DNA of 64,000 bases from Anaspis maculata (GCA_949128115.1 OX421965.1:55546012-55610011), one strand, 5' to 3'. Counted from the first letter of the stretch, positions 10,961 to 22,055 are shown. Numbers and translations are program-made. The notes: generated by a model not told the origin, from the letters alone.

Positions 10961-11920
10961 GTATAGTGGGCTCGGGGATTAGGGCAAAAATCAACCCTCA
11001 TCTAGAAAAAACACAATTTTAATCTGTGAGTTAGCATTTTTGCCTTGCATGGTTTTCATCAATTCACTTTGCTTACTCTGCCCAGTTTGTGCTGTACAAC
11101 TTCGAGCTGTTTTTACTTTCTCACAGCTCTTAATATTATATTACATAACAAGCAACGAAAGTGATACTTTTCGCATGAGTGTGAAAAATTGCACACGAGC
11201 GCCAGCGAGTGCGGTAATCACACGAATGCAAGAAAAGACACTTTCTTGCGAGTTGTGTACACTATTTTTCCTTCGACCTATTTTCCCTATGCGACGTCTG
11301 CTCATTGACGATCGAAATATCAAAATACTTGTCAGAGGCGTCACTTACCGATACTACTTACTGATATCCTATTTTCGTATATTTCCGAATGTTGTATTGC
11401 CACTTTTCCATTTTTATGTGAATAAAATTAAATTACCGAAAAACAGATAAAGTTCCTCCAATTTTGAGAAATTTCACAACAACTGGCAACGCTGCTCGAC
11501 ATTGACAGTTGCCAGGGATTTTAAGATATTTTGTTCAGATCTATCAAGTTACTAAAACTAAATTATTTGGGAATCCACGATCTTTGACCGCGTAATTTTC
11601 GCTAGTAACATTATGCACCTATCGTTTCGATTTATTTCCGATATCTCATTTGTGTGAAGAGGTAGCAACATTTTCGACACAAGGAATCCTTCCGTCGTCA
11701 TTCCACCACCGTGTTTCTGTTTCTCCAGGTCGCCACTTTTTGCAAAGGAAGTATGCTACTCCTTCACGAGACCATTTCTCCAACTGATGTCATGCGAGGC
11801 TGAGTTTTCGTCCATCGACGTACCTTCAGTAATAACAAGTGGTATGATTATCATCGAATAATAATCATACCACGAGTTGAATTTAACAAGACTATGTAAC
11901 AAATTGAAAAAATTGAATTG
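10961..11920. other. no gene recognised; contains a 13-bp perfect hairpin
   Basis: The ORF at 11040-11450 has no recognisable domain. At 11839-11851 and 11861-11873 lies a perfect inverted repeat, GTGGTATGATTAT and ATAATCATACCAC, with a 9-base loop, just left of the inserted element at 11921. Confidence 0.5.
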
Positions 11921-12513
11921 TATATGCCGATCAGCTTTTAAATTCAGCACTAGAACGGTAATTTTTGCACGCCAAGTTGGCAATTCTGCGATATTTGGGG
12001 ATGCTCAAATTTGTAATGTTGGATCAATATTTCCCCAGATGACCTTGAATTCGTATTGTCAATCGTGTACACCGCTGTTGCAAGATTGTATATGAACGCT
12101 CAAGACGTCTTGATTTTGATAGACTTTCTCCAGTTTAAATGGGCGACTGGTGAACAGTTTTTTTGAATAAAATAGTGAATCATAATATACCATCATATCA
12201 TATACTAGGTTGAGAAAACTGTTCTAATGTATGGTCAGAAATTAAGGCCTAGTGTCTAAAACCTAGAACGGCTCGACACTCTGTCACTTACCTGCCATTC
12301 TGACAAGATAACAGCCAAGGCAACACTGTAGCGGAATATGATGCAAGGAGACGCCAGAATTGGCATTTCATGTCAAAATTTTCTAACCTCATTGGACTTC
12401 GCCACAATAAGCCCGTTTTCACGTGACTTGGTCTGTCAGCGTCCGTTACACCCTAGGGAACATGGCCAACCGTGTTTTAATTTCTACTGAATTTAAAACG
12501 TGATCGGCATATA
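11921..12513. mobile_element. non-autonomous TA-flanked element, copy 1 (593 bp)
   Basis: It begins TATATGCCGATCAGCTTTTA and ends TAAAACGTGATCGGCATATA. The ends are inverted repeats of about 25 bases with a swapped GC/CG pair, and a TA dinucleotide lies at each end. A second copy at 38395-38996 matches along the whole length with only scattered substitutions and small indels. There is no coding capacity. A TA target and short inverted repeats fit a Tc1/mariner-type MITE. Confidence 0.85.
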
Positions 12514-13375
12514 CACTTACATCAGACATTTCAAGGCAAATCTAAGGTTCATCTATTTAGTGTCTATATGCATTACAAAAAAGCAATTCAAAGATTCGTC
12601 CATCGTTAGTAAAACGTATTGCATGGACATGATTTTCCATGTTACGAGCAGATCCCATGTAAATCCACCCAATGTAACATTTCTCTGATTTGAATGCCTG
12701 TGTCAACGTCAACACCACAGACGAATGCTGTAACTGTATATATTTTGTACAAGTACCCCCTTTTGGGGTAAGTAATCACGTTTTAAACTCTTTCATTAGT
12801 ATCCCATTAGTATTTTTATGTATTTTCAACAGTTTACATTCAAAATAAAAGTTAACCTCAAACTGAAATCAATCTGACAGGAGGTAAACAAGCCGAAATC
12901 GGTGATAAATTCAATTGTTTTTTATCATCGTATGTAATACACCGATAGGTGAGGTGTATTATCGCTACATCGAGGATTTTCACGAGGGGATCCGAGTGTT
13001 AATCGAGATGTAAAGCGATAATATATCGAACCTAGAGGTGTATTTGTTAAGACAATTTACCGAACAACACTGAAAATCTTCCTAAAATAGTGAAAACTAC
13101 TCGAATGTTTAAGGTTGGCCATTCTGGAGGGGTGTTTTCACCAATGACCTTGGTGGTAATACACTTATACGGCCTACTATTTTAAGGAGTGAGGTGAATT
13201 GTCGCTGTGATATCCTCTTGGTACCCCGAATCCGTGCATCTCATTGGCTGAAACACAGTCTACTTACCTATGCGTTATATAGTCTCGTTTATATGTGTTG
13301 TCATTTTTGATTCGCAGTTCGTCCATGGGCACAGGTAGGTACATGGTACATTGTACAGTAGGCTAGATGTTCGTA
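12514..13375. other. no gene recognised
   Basis: Two related patches, GGTGAGGTGTATTATCGCT near 12950 and GTGAGGTGAATTGTCGCTG near 13190, suggest an old duplicated repeat. No coding sequence was recognised. Confidence 0.45.
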
Positions 13376-13698
13376 TAAGAAAAACGCTCATTCAAATGGC
13401 GCAAGTTGAAACATGCCGCTGAAGACATCGATTGGTTTCAATGTGCAAAGTGTTCATGTAAAGCTAAATACAAGGCCTATTTAAAAAAGTACATGCTGCA
13501 CGAAGTAGTAACAACTTGTGGCCAAAAAATTGAAAGTAGAGTAAGTAAGTAAGTAAGTAAGTAATAATTTATTGTCTTTACCATAAGGTATACAACTTTG
13601 AAAATAAAACAATTATAATATGGATTCCAGCAATCAGGAGAGACAAAAATAAACAATCATTCAGTAAGTATCCTATTCACATAATATACTAAATCACA

Positions 13699-16620
13699 TC
13701 AAATTAGCAACATTTCCTGCCTAAATCTCAGCGCACTCACGAGGAAGTTGTAGATGTTGTTGATTTTTTCGCTGGTCAGGTTTTCAAACAGTGTAATGTG
13801 ATAATTATTAGGTTGTACCTCCCGTGTTAGGTATCCTGAAAGATGGTAAGCTCTAAAGGAGACCAGAGCTGGACACGTACAGGTTATGTGGTAGATATCT
13901 TCCCTTTCCCTTAAGTTGCATAAGGTGCATTCCGCTTCTAGATTTATGAAGTACTTTACATGATTGAGATATAATCTTAAGAATCGTTTAGAGTGCAATC
14001 TTATCTGGCATATTGTTCTTATTTTGTTTATGTGAAGATCCAAGTTAAGGTAGTCAGCGTTGCCCCTATCGTGCAGGTAGTCTCGATATACATTGTTGTA
14101 GCGCGATTCTTCCGCAGCCGTGACATCAACAGTAAAAAAGTTCTTCGCAACGGTTTCAAGCGTAAAGTCTAAATTATTTTCGGTATACAAGAAGCTTTGC
14201 ATCTGCCACATTTCATTTAGGTTGTTGTTAATAAGGAGTTGTTTGAATTGTGTCACCCAGTTAAATTTGATGTTTGTGTTCAAACCTGCGCTATCCAGTT
14301 CTTTGAGTCGTTCGTAGCAGATTTTTGGTAACCGATAGTCGGGCATTCTCAAAATTCTGCACCACCAAAGTATTGACTTTCTTAAAATGGCGAGTTCCAG
14401 TCTAGGGAGACCGGTCTCCAATCTGACGAAAAAATTAGGTGTGGAGGAGGGGAGGTAGAACAGTGATTTTACAAATTTTGCCTGGGTTTTTTCCGCGTGT
14501 TCAATGTAACGTAGACCCCATATTTCTATAGCGTACAAGAGGACAGACAGTATTATACTGGAGTAGAGTTTTTTCTTCGTTTCCCATGAATTTGACCTGC
14601 TTCGGCTCAGTAAGCTGATCGTGTTGCCGACTGCCGCATTAGTTTTGTTATTGAAATGTTGTTGTGCTTCACAAAATATGCCTGAGCTTGTAAAAGGAAC
14701 CCCGAGGTATGTGTACTTTTTGACTGTTTCCAGAGCTTCGCCATCATAAAAGAATTTGATTGAGGTTCTAGTCGCTGTACCTTTCGCAAAGATTAAAATT
14801 TTTGTTTTTTGTGTATCAAGTGTCAGTTTGTTTATGTTGCAGTATTGACTCAGGAGGTTGATCTTTTTTTGTAGTTTAACCGGGGAATCCGCGAAAATGA
14901 CAAGGTCGTCCGCATACATACGCACGACGAGATCATTCTTTCCATCGATAGCAATACCTGTACAGCCATTTGCCCTGAAATACATTTCTAGATCGCTTAT
15001 GAAAAGTGAAAAAAGGATGGGGCTGATGCTGTCTCCCTGTAAAACTCCCCTTGTCACACGTACATTGCTCGTGGTTTGGTTGCCCTCCTTTACATGTACC
15101 GTAGCGCCGCGATAAATGTTTTGTAGAATTCGTATGACCTTTCCACTCACCCCGACGCTATACAACTTACTGAACAGAAGAGAGTGGTCGACCGAGTCAA
15201 ATGCCGCTTTGAAGTCAACAAAACACGCATAGATTTTTCTTTTGGGTAGTCGGAGATGTAATTGAATCACGGAGTTAAGGACAAATAAGTTGTCTAAGCA
15301 ACCTCGGTTTTTCCTGAATCCAGCTTGTGTTTCCGGTATGATTTTTTTACTTTCTGCCCAGGTATTAAGGCGACTGCAAAGTATCTGGGTGAATAATTTT
15401 AAAATGTTGTTACATAACGCGATTCTTCTGTAATTATTAGGGTCGGTTTCGTCCCCTTTTTTGTAGATCATTACCAACACGGAACGTGACCATTCCGCGG
15501 GGGGGTCTTCATTTTCCATTACGCTGTTGAAAATATCTAATAAACGTTTTCTATGAGTGTAATCGAGATGTTTGTAGAATTCATTAGATATCGCGTCAGG
15601 GCCGTCAGATTTTTTGTTCTTGAGTTTGGATAAGTTCAAAGTTAGTTCAGTCATGTTGATGGTTTCGTCTAAGTAGGGGTGGGTACAGTCGAAAAACGTA
15701 TAGACGGTATCGGTGTGGTAACCGTAGAAGTCCTGCAGAAAGTCGTTCCATACGTTAAGTTCCAGTCTGTAATTTTTTTTCTTAGGTTTGAAGCTGTTAA
15801 CAGTTTTCCAGAACTCAGCTGAATTTTTGGTGTTTGTCAGGGAGATTTGTATGTTGTTGTGATATTGATCTCTGGCTTTCCGAATTATGTTTTTGTAATC
15901 GATCTTGGCTTTTGCATATTGTTCTAAAGAGTTGTTGTTGAAATTGTTAGATTTACATATTTTGAGATAGGTTTTTATGTCTTTTTTTGCCTTTTTACAA
16001 TCTCTTGTGTACCAAGGTTTGAATTCAATGTCAAATAGGGGTGCCCGCGAGACAATCTACCAAATACCTTCCTCGTCTATTACACTTCTCGTCGCATGAA
16101 GTGCGTTCGTGAGAAAAGTGTGTGCTTTCAAATGAAAGTTCCTCTGCCTGATCTAGCAGGCCAATTCTAGCATTGAAGTCCCCGGTAAGAATGATAGGTT
16201 GGGTACGGTCCAGCACAGTCTCCAGCAGATCATCCATCTTCTCCACACATACATCATCCCCAAGTCGCGGAGGAAAGTAAAAACAACCTAAAACAAAAGG
16301 CAAGCCGTTATCGGAAGTTATGTTAAGGATTATCCAGTACGCTGTTAGGTCTATTATAGTATATTTAACGTTAAGTTTTTTCTTAATTAAGATCAAAATG
16401 CCACAGCTTGGTCTGCCATGTTTGTTATTTTTAACGGCAGCGCTGGAAACAATGTGGTGCGTAGGTATCGGAAAAATAAGTGAAATTAAAGGTTTCTGAA
16501 AATATCCAGGTTTCATTTAAACAAATAATATCGGTTTCCGTGAGAAGGCCAAGGTCGAATAAACTGAGATTTGATAAGTTTTTGTAGCCGTTAACATTCC
16601 ATATCATCACATTTCTAATA
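13699..16620 (-). pseudogene. non-LTR ORF2: APE endonuclease + reverse transcriptase, damaged in the endonuclease
   Basis: The RT part is open for 651 codons (13699-15654), and its frame extends upstream to about 16020. It shows RRIALCNNILKLFTQ, QAGFRKNRGCLDNL, VDFKAAFDSVDH, RGVLQGDSISPILFSLF and YADDLVIFA. A C-terminal CTLCNLREREDIYHITC knuckle follows. The endonuclease starts near 16618 (WNVNGYKNL, DIICLNETW) and has VLGCFYFPP and TGDFNARIG at 16031-16516. Two frame changes occur, near 16450 and 16030. The second follows an abrupt loss of the C-terminal third of the endonuclease, so an internal deletion probably joined the parts. Endonuclease would nick the target and RT would copy the RNA there. 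Confidence 0.92.
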
Positions 16621-17170
16621 GAGTTTGCATTGGGTTTTTTACTAAAGGGCGAGGAACTTTGACGCCTAGATCTCTCTTCGGGGAATCATCCTCTTCGTCA
16701 CGTCTACGTTTATTTTCACCTCCATCTGTAACAATCTTTGGTTCACCCATTACATATTTAATGGTTAGGTTTTCTTCTCCGCTTCGGCTCCTCCTTGCTA
16801 GTTCGTCTCTAAGTTTCCGTAAATGGTCCAGCTGGTTAGGTGTGAGGTCGCCAGAAACTGAGATTCCCGGTTGTTGTTTAATCAGGGTTTTTCTGTTTTT
16901 CAATATCTCCAAGACTTCTCGGCGTTGACGAAAAGTAACTTTGAGTGGAAGTGGGCCCTTTGTCACGTTCTTTCCGAATCTCAAACATGCAGTCCCATTT
17001 ATTCCTGGCGTTACACTCTGTATCAGTCTGTTCACTTCAGCTAGGTCCGATAAGGTGTCTTTTTGCGTGTTTAGACCGAAAATAATTATATTATTTTGCT
17101 TCTCAAGTCGGAGGCGTGTTTCTGCGAATAGTTCATTGATGTTCTGTTTCGGGCTGCTGTGCAAAAAATG
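16607..17170 (-). pseudogene. non-LTR ORF1, 5'-truncated
   Basis: This is an open frame of about 188 codons without its natural start. It contains a coiled or charged N-terminus (LFAETRLRLEKQNNIIIFGL), then CLRFGKNV and GPLPLKVTFRQRREVLEIL, a nucleic-acid-binding fold typical of ORF1 of insect non-LTR elements. It ends in a basic/acidic tail (NKRRRDEEDDSPKRDLG). It overlaps the start of ORF2 by a few bases. The frame opens directly at the insertion junction, so the original N-terminus was lost by 5' truncation. Confidence 0.82.
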
Positions 17171-17369
17171 CAAAAAATTGAAAGTAGAGAAAAGAGACTT
17201 TATAATATGGAAAACGCAATGTTTATAGGAAGAGAAACATTTTCACTGGCGGCAGTGGAATAACCAGCGGTCAAGATGAACCAGATAATTTTTGCAATTG
17301 GCTTATTCTTGAATATTTTTGATAATAATGGAACCGACGCCGGTGAGTAATTGATTTAGATAATTAGAA

Positions 17370-17597
17370 TTAGTATTTGAATATAGCGTCAATGCTCTCG
17401 ATGTAGAGCCCAATTGTCCGCTTGACGAATGCGTCCTTCGCTGATGACGCCTGGATATAATTTTGAAAAACGATAAGGCCGTCGCCTTTCTTGGGGTACA
17501 GCCTCTCGTAATCCTTCAGTAGGAGTTTATATCCAGAAGGGGACTTTAAAATACTGATTCGATCTAAATATTGGTCGAGGGTTCCCTCGACAACCAA
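17370..17597 (-). CDS. unrecognised small ORF, 75 codons
   Basis: The frame is open from before 17597 to a TAA and reads like coding sequence (LDQYLDRISILKSPSG, LKDYERLYPKKGDGL, FVKRTIGLYIESIDAIFKY). It has regular hydrophobic spacing and no low complexity. I do not recognise the family. It could be the last exon of a gene or a fragment of an element. There is no neighbour on the same strand that clearly belongs with it. Confidence 0.25.
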   Translation of the reverse strand: MVVEGTLDQYLDRISILKSPSGYKLLLKDYERLYPKKGDGLIVFQNYIQASSAKDAFVKRTIGLYIESIDAIFKY

Positions 17598-17719
17598 TAT
17601 TCGACAGTAGGCAAGAATAATGTATCTATTGATTTAATTGTCTTGAGGGGATATCTGCCTTGAAATTTATTGGAATTGGGCGATTTAAGGAACTATAGTA
17701 TAAGAAAATGTCGCCAACT

Positions 17720-19050
17720 CTAGAAGTCGACACAGACAAGGTCACCCAGATCATTCCCAATTATCGGTGTCATAGGTCCTTGGCTAGTACGGTTGGAATG
17801 TTTCGTTCTCTGGCAGAGGTCACAGGAGCGAATAATCTGCCGGACACGGCAGGACATATTCGGCCAGTGATACACCCGCATCATGGCCTGGTGGACGTTG
17901 GTCGCCCCGAAATGACCCAAGAGCTGGTGATGATACCACGTGAGCTGTTTGACGCAGCTAGTGGGAATGGCAAGTCGGGCTTGGGTATCATTGGCATCTC
18001 TGTAAATTGAAACATTAGCATGTACACAATATCTATCTCTAACACGTTGAACAGATGATGCACAAGGCTCGTCAGGCAAGAGCTTGCATTTCCAAATAGG
18101 ACTAAGGTATTCGTCGTTCTTTTGCCGTTGCTGGAGATCACCAAGCTTTATAAGGACCTCAGGTGATTCCTCCACCTCGAACAGGGCAACAATCGGTTGG
18201 TCACGTGGGTATTCATTCGTACCATTTCCATCCATCGGAAACCGGGACAACATATCAGGAACTATATTGTCTTCCCCCTTGACATGTTCTACTGTTTAGT
18301 TGAAGTGACTCAAGAACAATGTCCATCCTGTAAGCCGTTCGTTGAGCAGTCGACACCGTCCAAGAAATTTGAGAGACGCATGATCGGTGCGGATGACCAT
18401 TCGGGTACCTTGGATGTAAAGTTGCGGCCTCATAAAAGTTTACACCGACGGCGATCGAGTGGCCATGCTAATTCAATTTTGACGTAATTTTGAATGAGCA
18501 TGGCCACACGATTGTCATCGGTGTAAACTTTTATGAGGCCGCAACTGTACATACAAATTTGTCGAGTGCAAAAATCACCCCCAGGAGCTGCTTTTCGGTA
18601 GTGGTATAATTAAGCTCTGCACCACGGAGAGATCGGCTGGCAAATGCGATCACTCCCCGGTTCTCGTCGTGCAGCTGATACAGCTCAGCCCCAAGTCCAT
18701 ATCCGGAACTGTCTGTCTTGACGTGAAACGTTTGGTCACCTTAAGGGTGTTTCAGCAGTATCGTCTCCAGGAACAGGTTCTTAACATTTGTCAAAGACGA
18801 CTTGCTCCTGTGGGCCCCATTGCCACTTAACGTCTTCGCGCAGAAGGCGATTCAGTGGTCACGTGGCTTCGCTGTAGGCTTCTGAAAACTTCCGATAATA
18901 GTTGCATAATCCTAACAATGCGCGGACATGTTTGTGTTTTTGCGGAGTGGGAAACCTCCTGATGGCCATGACCTTCTCTGGATCAGCCTTGATTCCCTCT
19001 GTGGTCAGGATGTGGCCAAGAAACTTCACCTTAGTCTGGAGAAAGGAGGA
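17720..19050 (-). pseudogene. gypsy (Ty3) pol fragment: RT end, RNase H, integrase zinc finger
   Basis: Reading right to left there is the end of the RT palm and connection (LQTKVKFLGHILTTEGIKAD, GLCNYYRKFSEAY), then RNase H pieces in shifted frames. An ORF at 17720-18253 follows, with DMLSRFP leading into the integrase zinc finger (HHQLLGHFGATNVHQAM, WPNMSCRV, CDLCQRTK) and the first residues of the catalytic core (GDLVCVDF). Several stops and shifts lie between 18300 and 18900. The fragment is cut at both ends and no LTR was found. An inverted duplication sits in its RNase H region. Confidence 0.88.
18415..18551. repeat. 67-bp inverted duplication inside gypsy RNase H
   Basis: Bases 18421-18480 (GTTGCGGCCTCATAAAAGTT and onward) recur in reverse orientation at 18486-18545 with a few mismatches, and almost no spacer at 18482-18484. 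Only one orientation can be the original coding strand, so the other arm is a snap-back copy. Confidence 0.85.
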
Positions 19051-19790
19051 CTCCAGTTATATAATGGAAATATTCTGAACTAATCTAAAATAGAGTTGCA
19101 TAGTATTTTCTTGACTATGTATTTACATGTCGCTGATCTGAAATACATCTGATTTTTTCTCAAACACACTTGAAAATGGTATGGTGCAGTAGTTTTGAGA
19201 ACTTACCATAGATCACCAACATCATTTTTGTGTTTTTGAATGGCTTTTTATCCCTTCCCGACCAGTTGGAACTTCATTGCCAGTTTGTTCGTCATAAGAA
19301 ATTTCATCATGTTCATTGACGATACTCTAGCAGCGGGTCCTCCAATGGCTGCCAAACGTGACCTCTATTCAGTCTTGCTAATAATGGGCGTTGTTGGTGT
19401 ATCATCAGGTCTCGAAATCATATTGGTGTTTGACGCCATTGTGCTTAGAATCTGGTCGAGCTTAAGGGAATTTTGATCTTGTACAGCTTTCATTTGTATC
19501 AAAATCGATATGGCTTTATCCTGATGAATGTAAATGGAACTTTTCTTTTTCATTTCGAAACAATAATATATCACATAAACATAGACTGTAACAAATTTTG
19601 AACTTTATTTTTGTTTTATGAAAGACGCAACACTCTTAAAATCACTATTTTTGCTTTTTTAGAATCGGAAGAATCGGAATATTCTGAGAACAATAAATTT
19701 TATTACGACAGAATACAGGTATCAACGCCAATACAAAATTTCTTTGATAGGAGTAACCTACAGATGGCGCTGGCGCTGGCGCTCGCGCAG
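19051..19790. other. no gene recognised
   Basis: A/T-rich DNA with short ORFs. A hexamer repeat (GGCGCT)n lies at about 19766-19788, directly before the terminal-inverted-repeat element at 19791. Confidence 0.45.
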
Positions 19791-20719
19791 ACCGGAGAAG
19801 TGTAGCTATAGGAGAAGTGATGACGTCACAACATGGCAACATGGCCGGCGGTTGACATTTTCTGGAGACAAACAAACGTCACATGAACGTGACGTTTCTA
19901 TGTTTGGTTGTGTTTGGCATGATATTTTCTGGAGGTTCACAACAAAAGTCAGTGCAAAATGGCAGTGAGCATTGCTGAAATTGCCAGCCTAAGAGACAGC
20001 CAGCGTCATACAGGCGGACTTGGTTGCAAAAAGGCCAGACATAGCCCAAATCATTGACAGAGAGCTGCGCAAAGCTGCACTCAGAATCACCGGTGCCTAC
20101 AGAACGGTTCCGCATGATGCAGCACGAGCGCTCTCGGGTATCCCACCCTTCGCCCTGCTTGCGATTAGAGAAAACAAGCCTAGGAGTGCCCACCAGCATC
20201 AGCAAACCAGAAAGCCAGAGAGCAGTTTGTCGAGCAGTGGCAACGGCAGTGGAACGCCTTGGTTCAAAGTTGGATGAAAAAATACTGGGGAGTCTCAAAA
20301 GCCTCAGCGTCAGGACTCAGGACAACGCGGAACACGCTCGTTTTCATTGTAACGGTCCATCAAGGCAGCGAGAAGACCTCGAAGAAAAACTGGGCAGGAG
20401 AATCGCCGCCGCCGTCGACAATCTCGTTCATGAGATGCTCAGAGGCAAAGAGCAATGGAACGCAGTTTATAGTTAGCAGTTTTTAGTTTATTGAAATATA
20501 GTTTGATTTCCTCCACCTGATATAGCCCAGAATATGAATCTTTTGTTATATCCATCTCCGTTATTTACCTTCGCAAAAATTTGACAAACACATGACAAGC
20601 ACAAACACAGAAACGTCACGTGCATCTCACGGTCATGTCACGTTTGACGTTTGTTTGCCTCCAGAAAATGTCAACCGCCGGCCATGTTGCCATGTTGTGA
20701 CGTCACACTTCTTCGGTCT
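19791..20719. mobile_element. element with about 100-bp terminal inverted repeats enclosing an R1-type fragment
   Basis: The left end (ACCGGAGAAGTGT, a short insertion, then GACGTCACAACATGG) is mirrored by the right end at 20600-20719 (reading inward ACCGAAGAAGTGTGACGTC). Arms share about 100 bases, including GGCCGGCGGTTGACATTTTC and CAAACAAACGTCA, with small indels. Between the arms lies the coding end of an R1-like retrotransposon. No clear target duplication was seen. The structure suggests a DNA element or foldback unit that acquired a retrotransposon 3' end. Confidence 0.75.
20020..20475 (+). pseudogene. R1-clade non-LTR ORF2 C-terminal fragment
   Basis: Plus-strand pieces in two frames give the typical R1-type C-terminus. 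First comes RKAALRITGAYRTVPHDAA and LSGIPPFALLA. Then, after a frame change near 20230-20280, come DNAEHARFHC, EKLGRRIAAAVDNLVHEML and KEQWNAVYS. The block after RT and the zinc-knuckle-like Cys/His are recognisable. RT itself is absent. It is wholly contained between the inverted repeats of the surrounding element. Confidence 0.8.
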
Positions 20720-21312
20720 AAATCAACGAAATGTTTGCATGAAATAAAATTACAATATTCTCTACTTTCAAATGAAAAACCTGAGGAGCTCATTCCCACA
20801 AGCGTTTTCATTTTTTTATTTTAATGGCACTAAAATTTAGTGCAAAACCCAAAGATGTTGGCTGCAATGTTTTGTATTTGAATCTGAGTGGAGGGAAACT
20901 GATTGTCCTTGTTCATGCCGGTATAACAGGGATTTTATGTGGATTTATAGTCTTACTAGCCAGTACAGACTGCAGACTCCAGTTTTGTGTTTTGTCGTTA
21001 GGTGGCTGATGCTTCGAACCAACTCTGCGAACAACTTTTGAGCAATTATTTAGCGGAGTTTCTTGGCATACCAATGAGTCCAAGATTGGAGAAAAAAATA
21101 TTTAGGAGAAATTTACTGAAAAAGTGCTGGAAAAGGAAAATGTACTAAAAAGGGAAAATGTACTGAAAAAGTGCGATTTTTGGCAATGTGGTACTGATGT
21201 ACTGATTTGGTACCGGATGTACTGATTTCAGTACAATTGTACTGACAGGAACAACACTGGTGATATTATCATCATCATCATTACTGGTACTGGGACTGGG
21301 TATTTGTACACG
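20720..21312. other. no gene; eroded hAT end resembling the element at 29890-32938
   Basis: Near 21190-21262 the sequence has GTACTGATGTACTGATTTGG, CAGTACAATTGTACTGACAG and GAACAACACTGG. The right end of the intact hAT element has TACTGACGTACTGAG, AGTACAATTGTACTAGAAAG and GAACAACCCTG. This is probably the relic of a related hAT terminus. The rest holds no recognisable gene. Confidence 0.45.
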
Positions 21313-21314
21313 TA

Positions 21315-21523
21315 CAGTTGGGAGCGAAATGATTCATACGGCACCGCTAGGAAGTCAGCTAGATCTCAGAAATGTTGGGTGCTTGGATTGTTCTTGAATG
21401 CAACTTTTGATTAGGGACTGGTTGTAATCAAAACTGGCATTCAAGAACGATCCAAGCAGCTAAAATTTCTGAAATCCAGCGGACTTCAGAGCGGTGCCGT
21501 ATGAATCATTTCGCTTCCAACTG
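21315..21523. mobile_element. 209-bp palindromic MITE, TA target
   Basis: It begins CAGTTGGGAGCGAAATGATT and ends with the reverse complement of nearly the same sequence (AATCATTTCGCTTCCAACTG). TA lies immediately outside each end (21313-21314 and 21524-21525). The arms also share TTGGAT(C/T)GTTCTTGAATGC inside, so most of the unit can fold on itself. A TA target and CAGT ends fit a Tc1/mariner-type MITE. Confidence 0.88.
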
Positions 21524-21713
21524 TACATCAACAGCGGGGACTACACGTGATGATAGTCCAGCAACAGGGTCTACCCTCGGGTCTACCTATGGTAAAGGTG
21601 ATGTGGATGATCCTTCCAGAGCAGCTTTCGGTTTCGATAATTTGGTTTCTTTTGGTGGTGTCAGACTTGATTGCTTATGCAAGCGTACAATGTGGCCCAT
21701 TAAGTTTGTTGTA

Positions 21714-22055
21714 GAGGAGCTTGTGGTGTGGTTAGTTAGCGCGTTCGACTACCACTCCAGGGGTCGCGGGTTCGATCTCCGCCGGGGACGGTTTTTCGGC
21801 CTCGAAAACAAGCTCCTTGGTTTAGTTGGAATGCTTGCTAAATGCAAGACGCGCCGTGTGTCGCATAGCACGTAAAATACGAACGATGGTGCCGACCCCA
21901 TGCGATGTTGGTGGTCGTTAAAAATCCCTACCCTGTGTTGGAACACACAGGGGTTCGGCAAAATTTCCGGTATAGTGGAGGAAAGCATTCACCGGCGTCG
22001 GTATTAGGCCTCGTTGCGGAAATAGGCCGACGTTAAATAAACGAATAAAAAAAAA
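21714..22055 (+). mobile_element. tRNA-derived SINE, full length, 12-bp target duplication
   Basis: The 12-mer AAGTTTGTTGTA flanks the unit at 21702-21713 and 22056-22067. The head (21726-21785) looks like a tRNA gene: GTGTGGTTAGTTAGCGCG around the A box and GCGGGTTCGATCTCC as B box. The body follows, and the 3' end is AATAAACGAATAAAAA with an A run. A body homologue lies at 56361-56671 on the other strand, which shows a dispersed family. Transcription by Pol III and mobilisation by a partner LINE are inferred from structure. Confidence 0.9.

Larger units (their letters stand above)
13542..17170 (-). mobile_element. 5'-truncated non-LTR retrotransposon with 19-bp target duplication
   Basis: The element reads right to left. 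Its 3' end is a (TTAC)n tail on the minus strand (GTAAGTAAG... at 13541-13562). The same 19 bases, CAAAAAATTGAAAGTAGAG, flank it at 13523-13541 and 17171-17189. This is the signature of target-primed reverse transcription. The perfect duplication implies a fairly recent insertion, and the 5' end is truncated inside ORF1. ORF1 and ORF2 pieces are listed separately. The ORF layout (ORF1, then endonuclease-RT with a C-terminal zinc knuckle) fits a Jockey/CR1-like group; I do not assign the clade. Confidence 0.93.
13379..17263 (+). pseudogene. small ORF split by a non-LTR retrotransposon insertion
   Basis: If bases 13542-17189 (the insertion plus one copy of the 19-base target duplication) are removed, an open plus-strand frame runs from after a stop at 13376-13378 to a TAA at 17261-17263, about 75 codons. 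It includes DWFQCAKCSCKAKYKAYL. The Cys spacing and the CKA run are loosely reminiscent of a FLYWCH- or zinc-ribbon-type exon, but I cannot assign it. The frame stays open exactly across the junction, so the insertion hit an exon-like sequence. Its parent gene was not found. Confidence 0.5.

Noticed and set aside
20054..20476. Independent host gene inside the inverted-repeat element
   Set aside because: The motifs match the R1-type ORF2 C-terminus in two frames, so it is a retrotransposon fragment.
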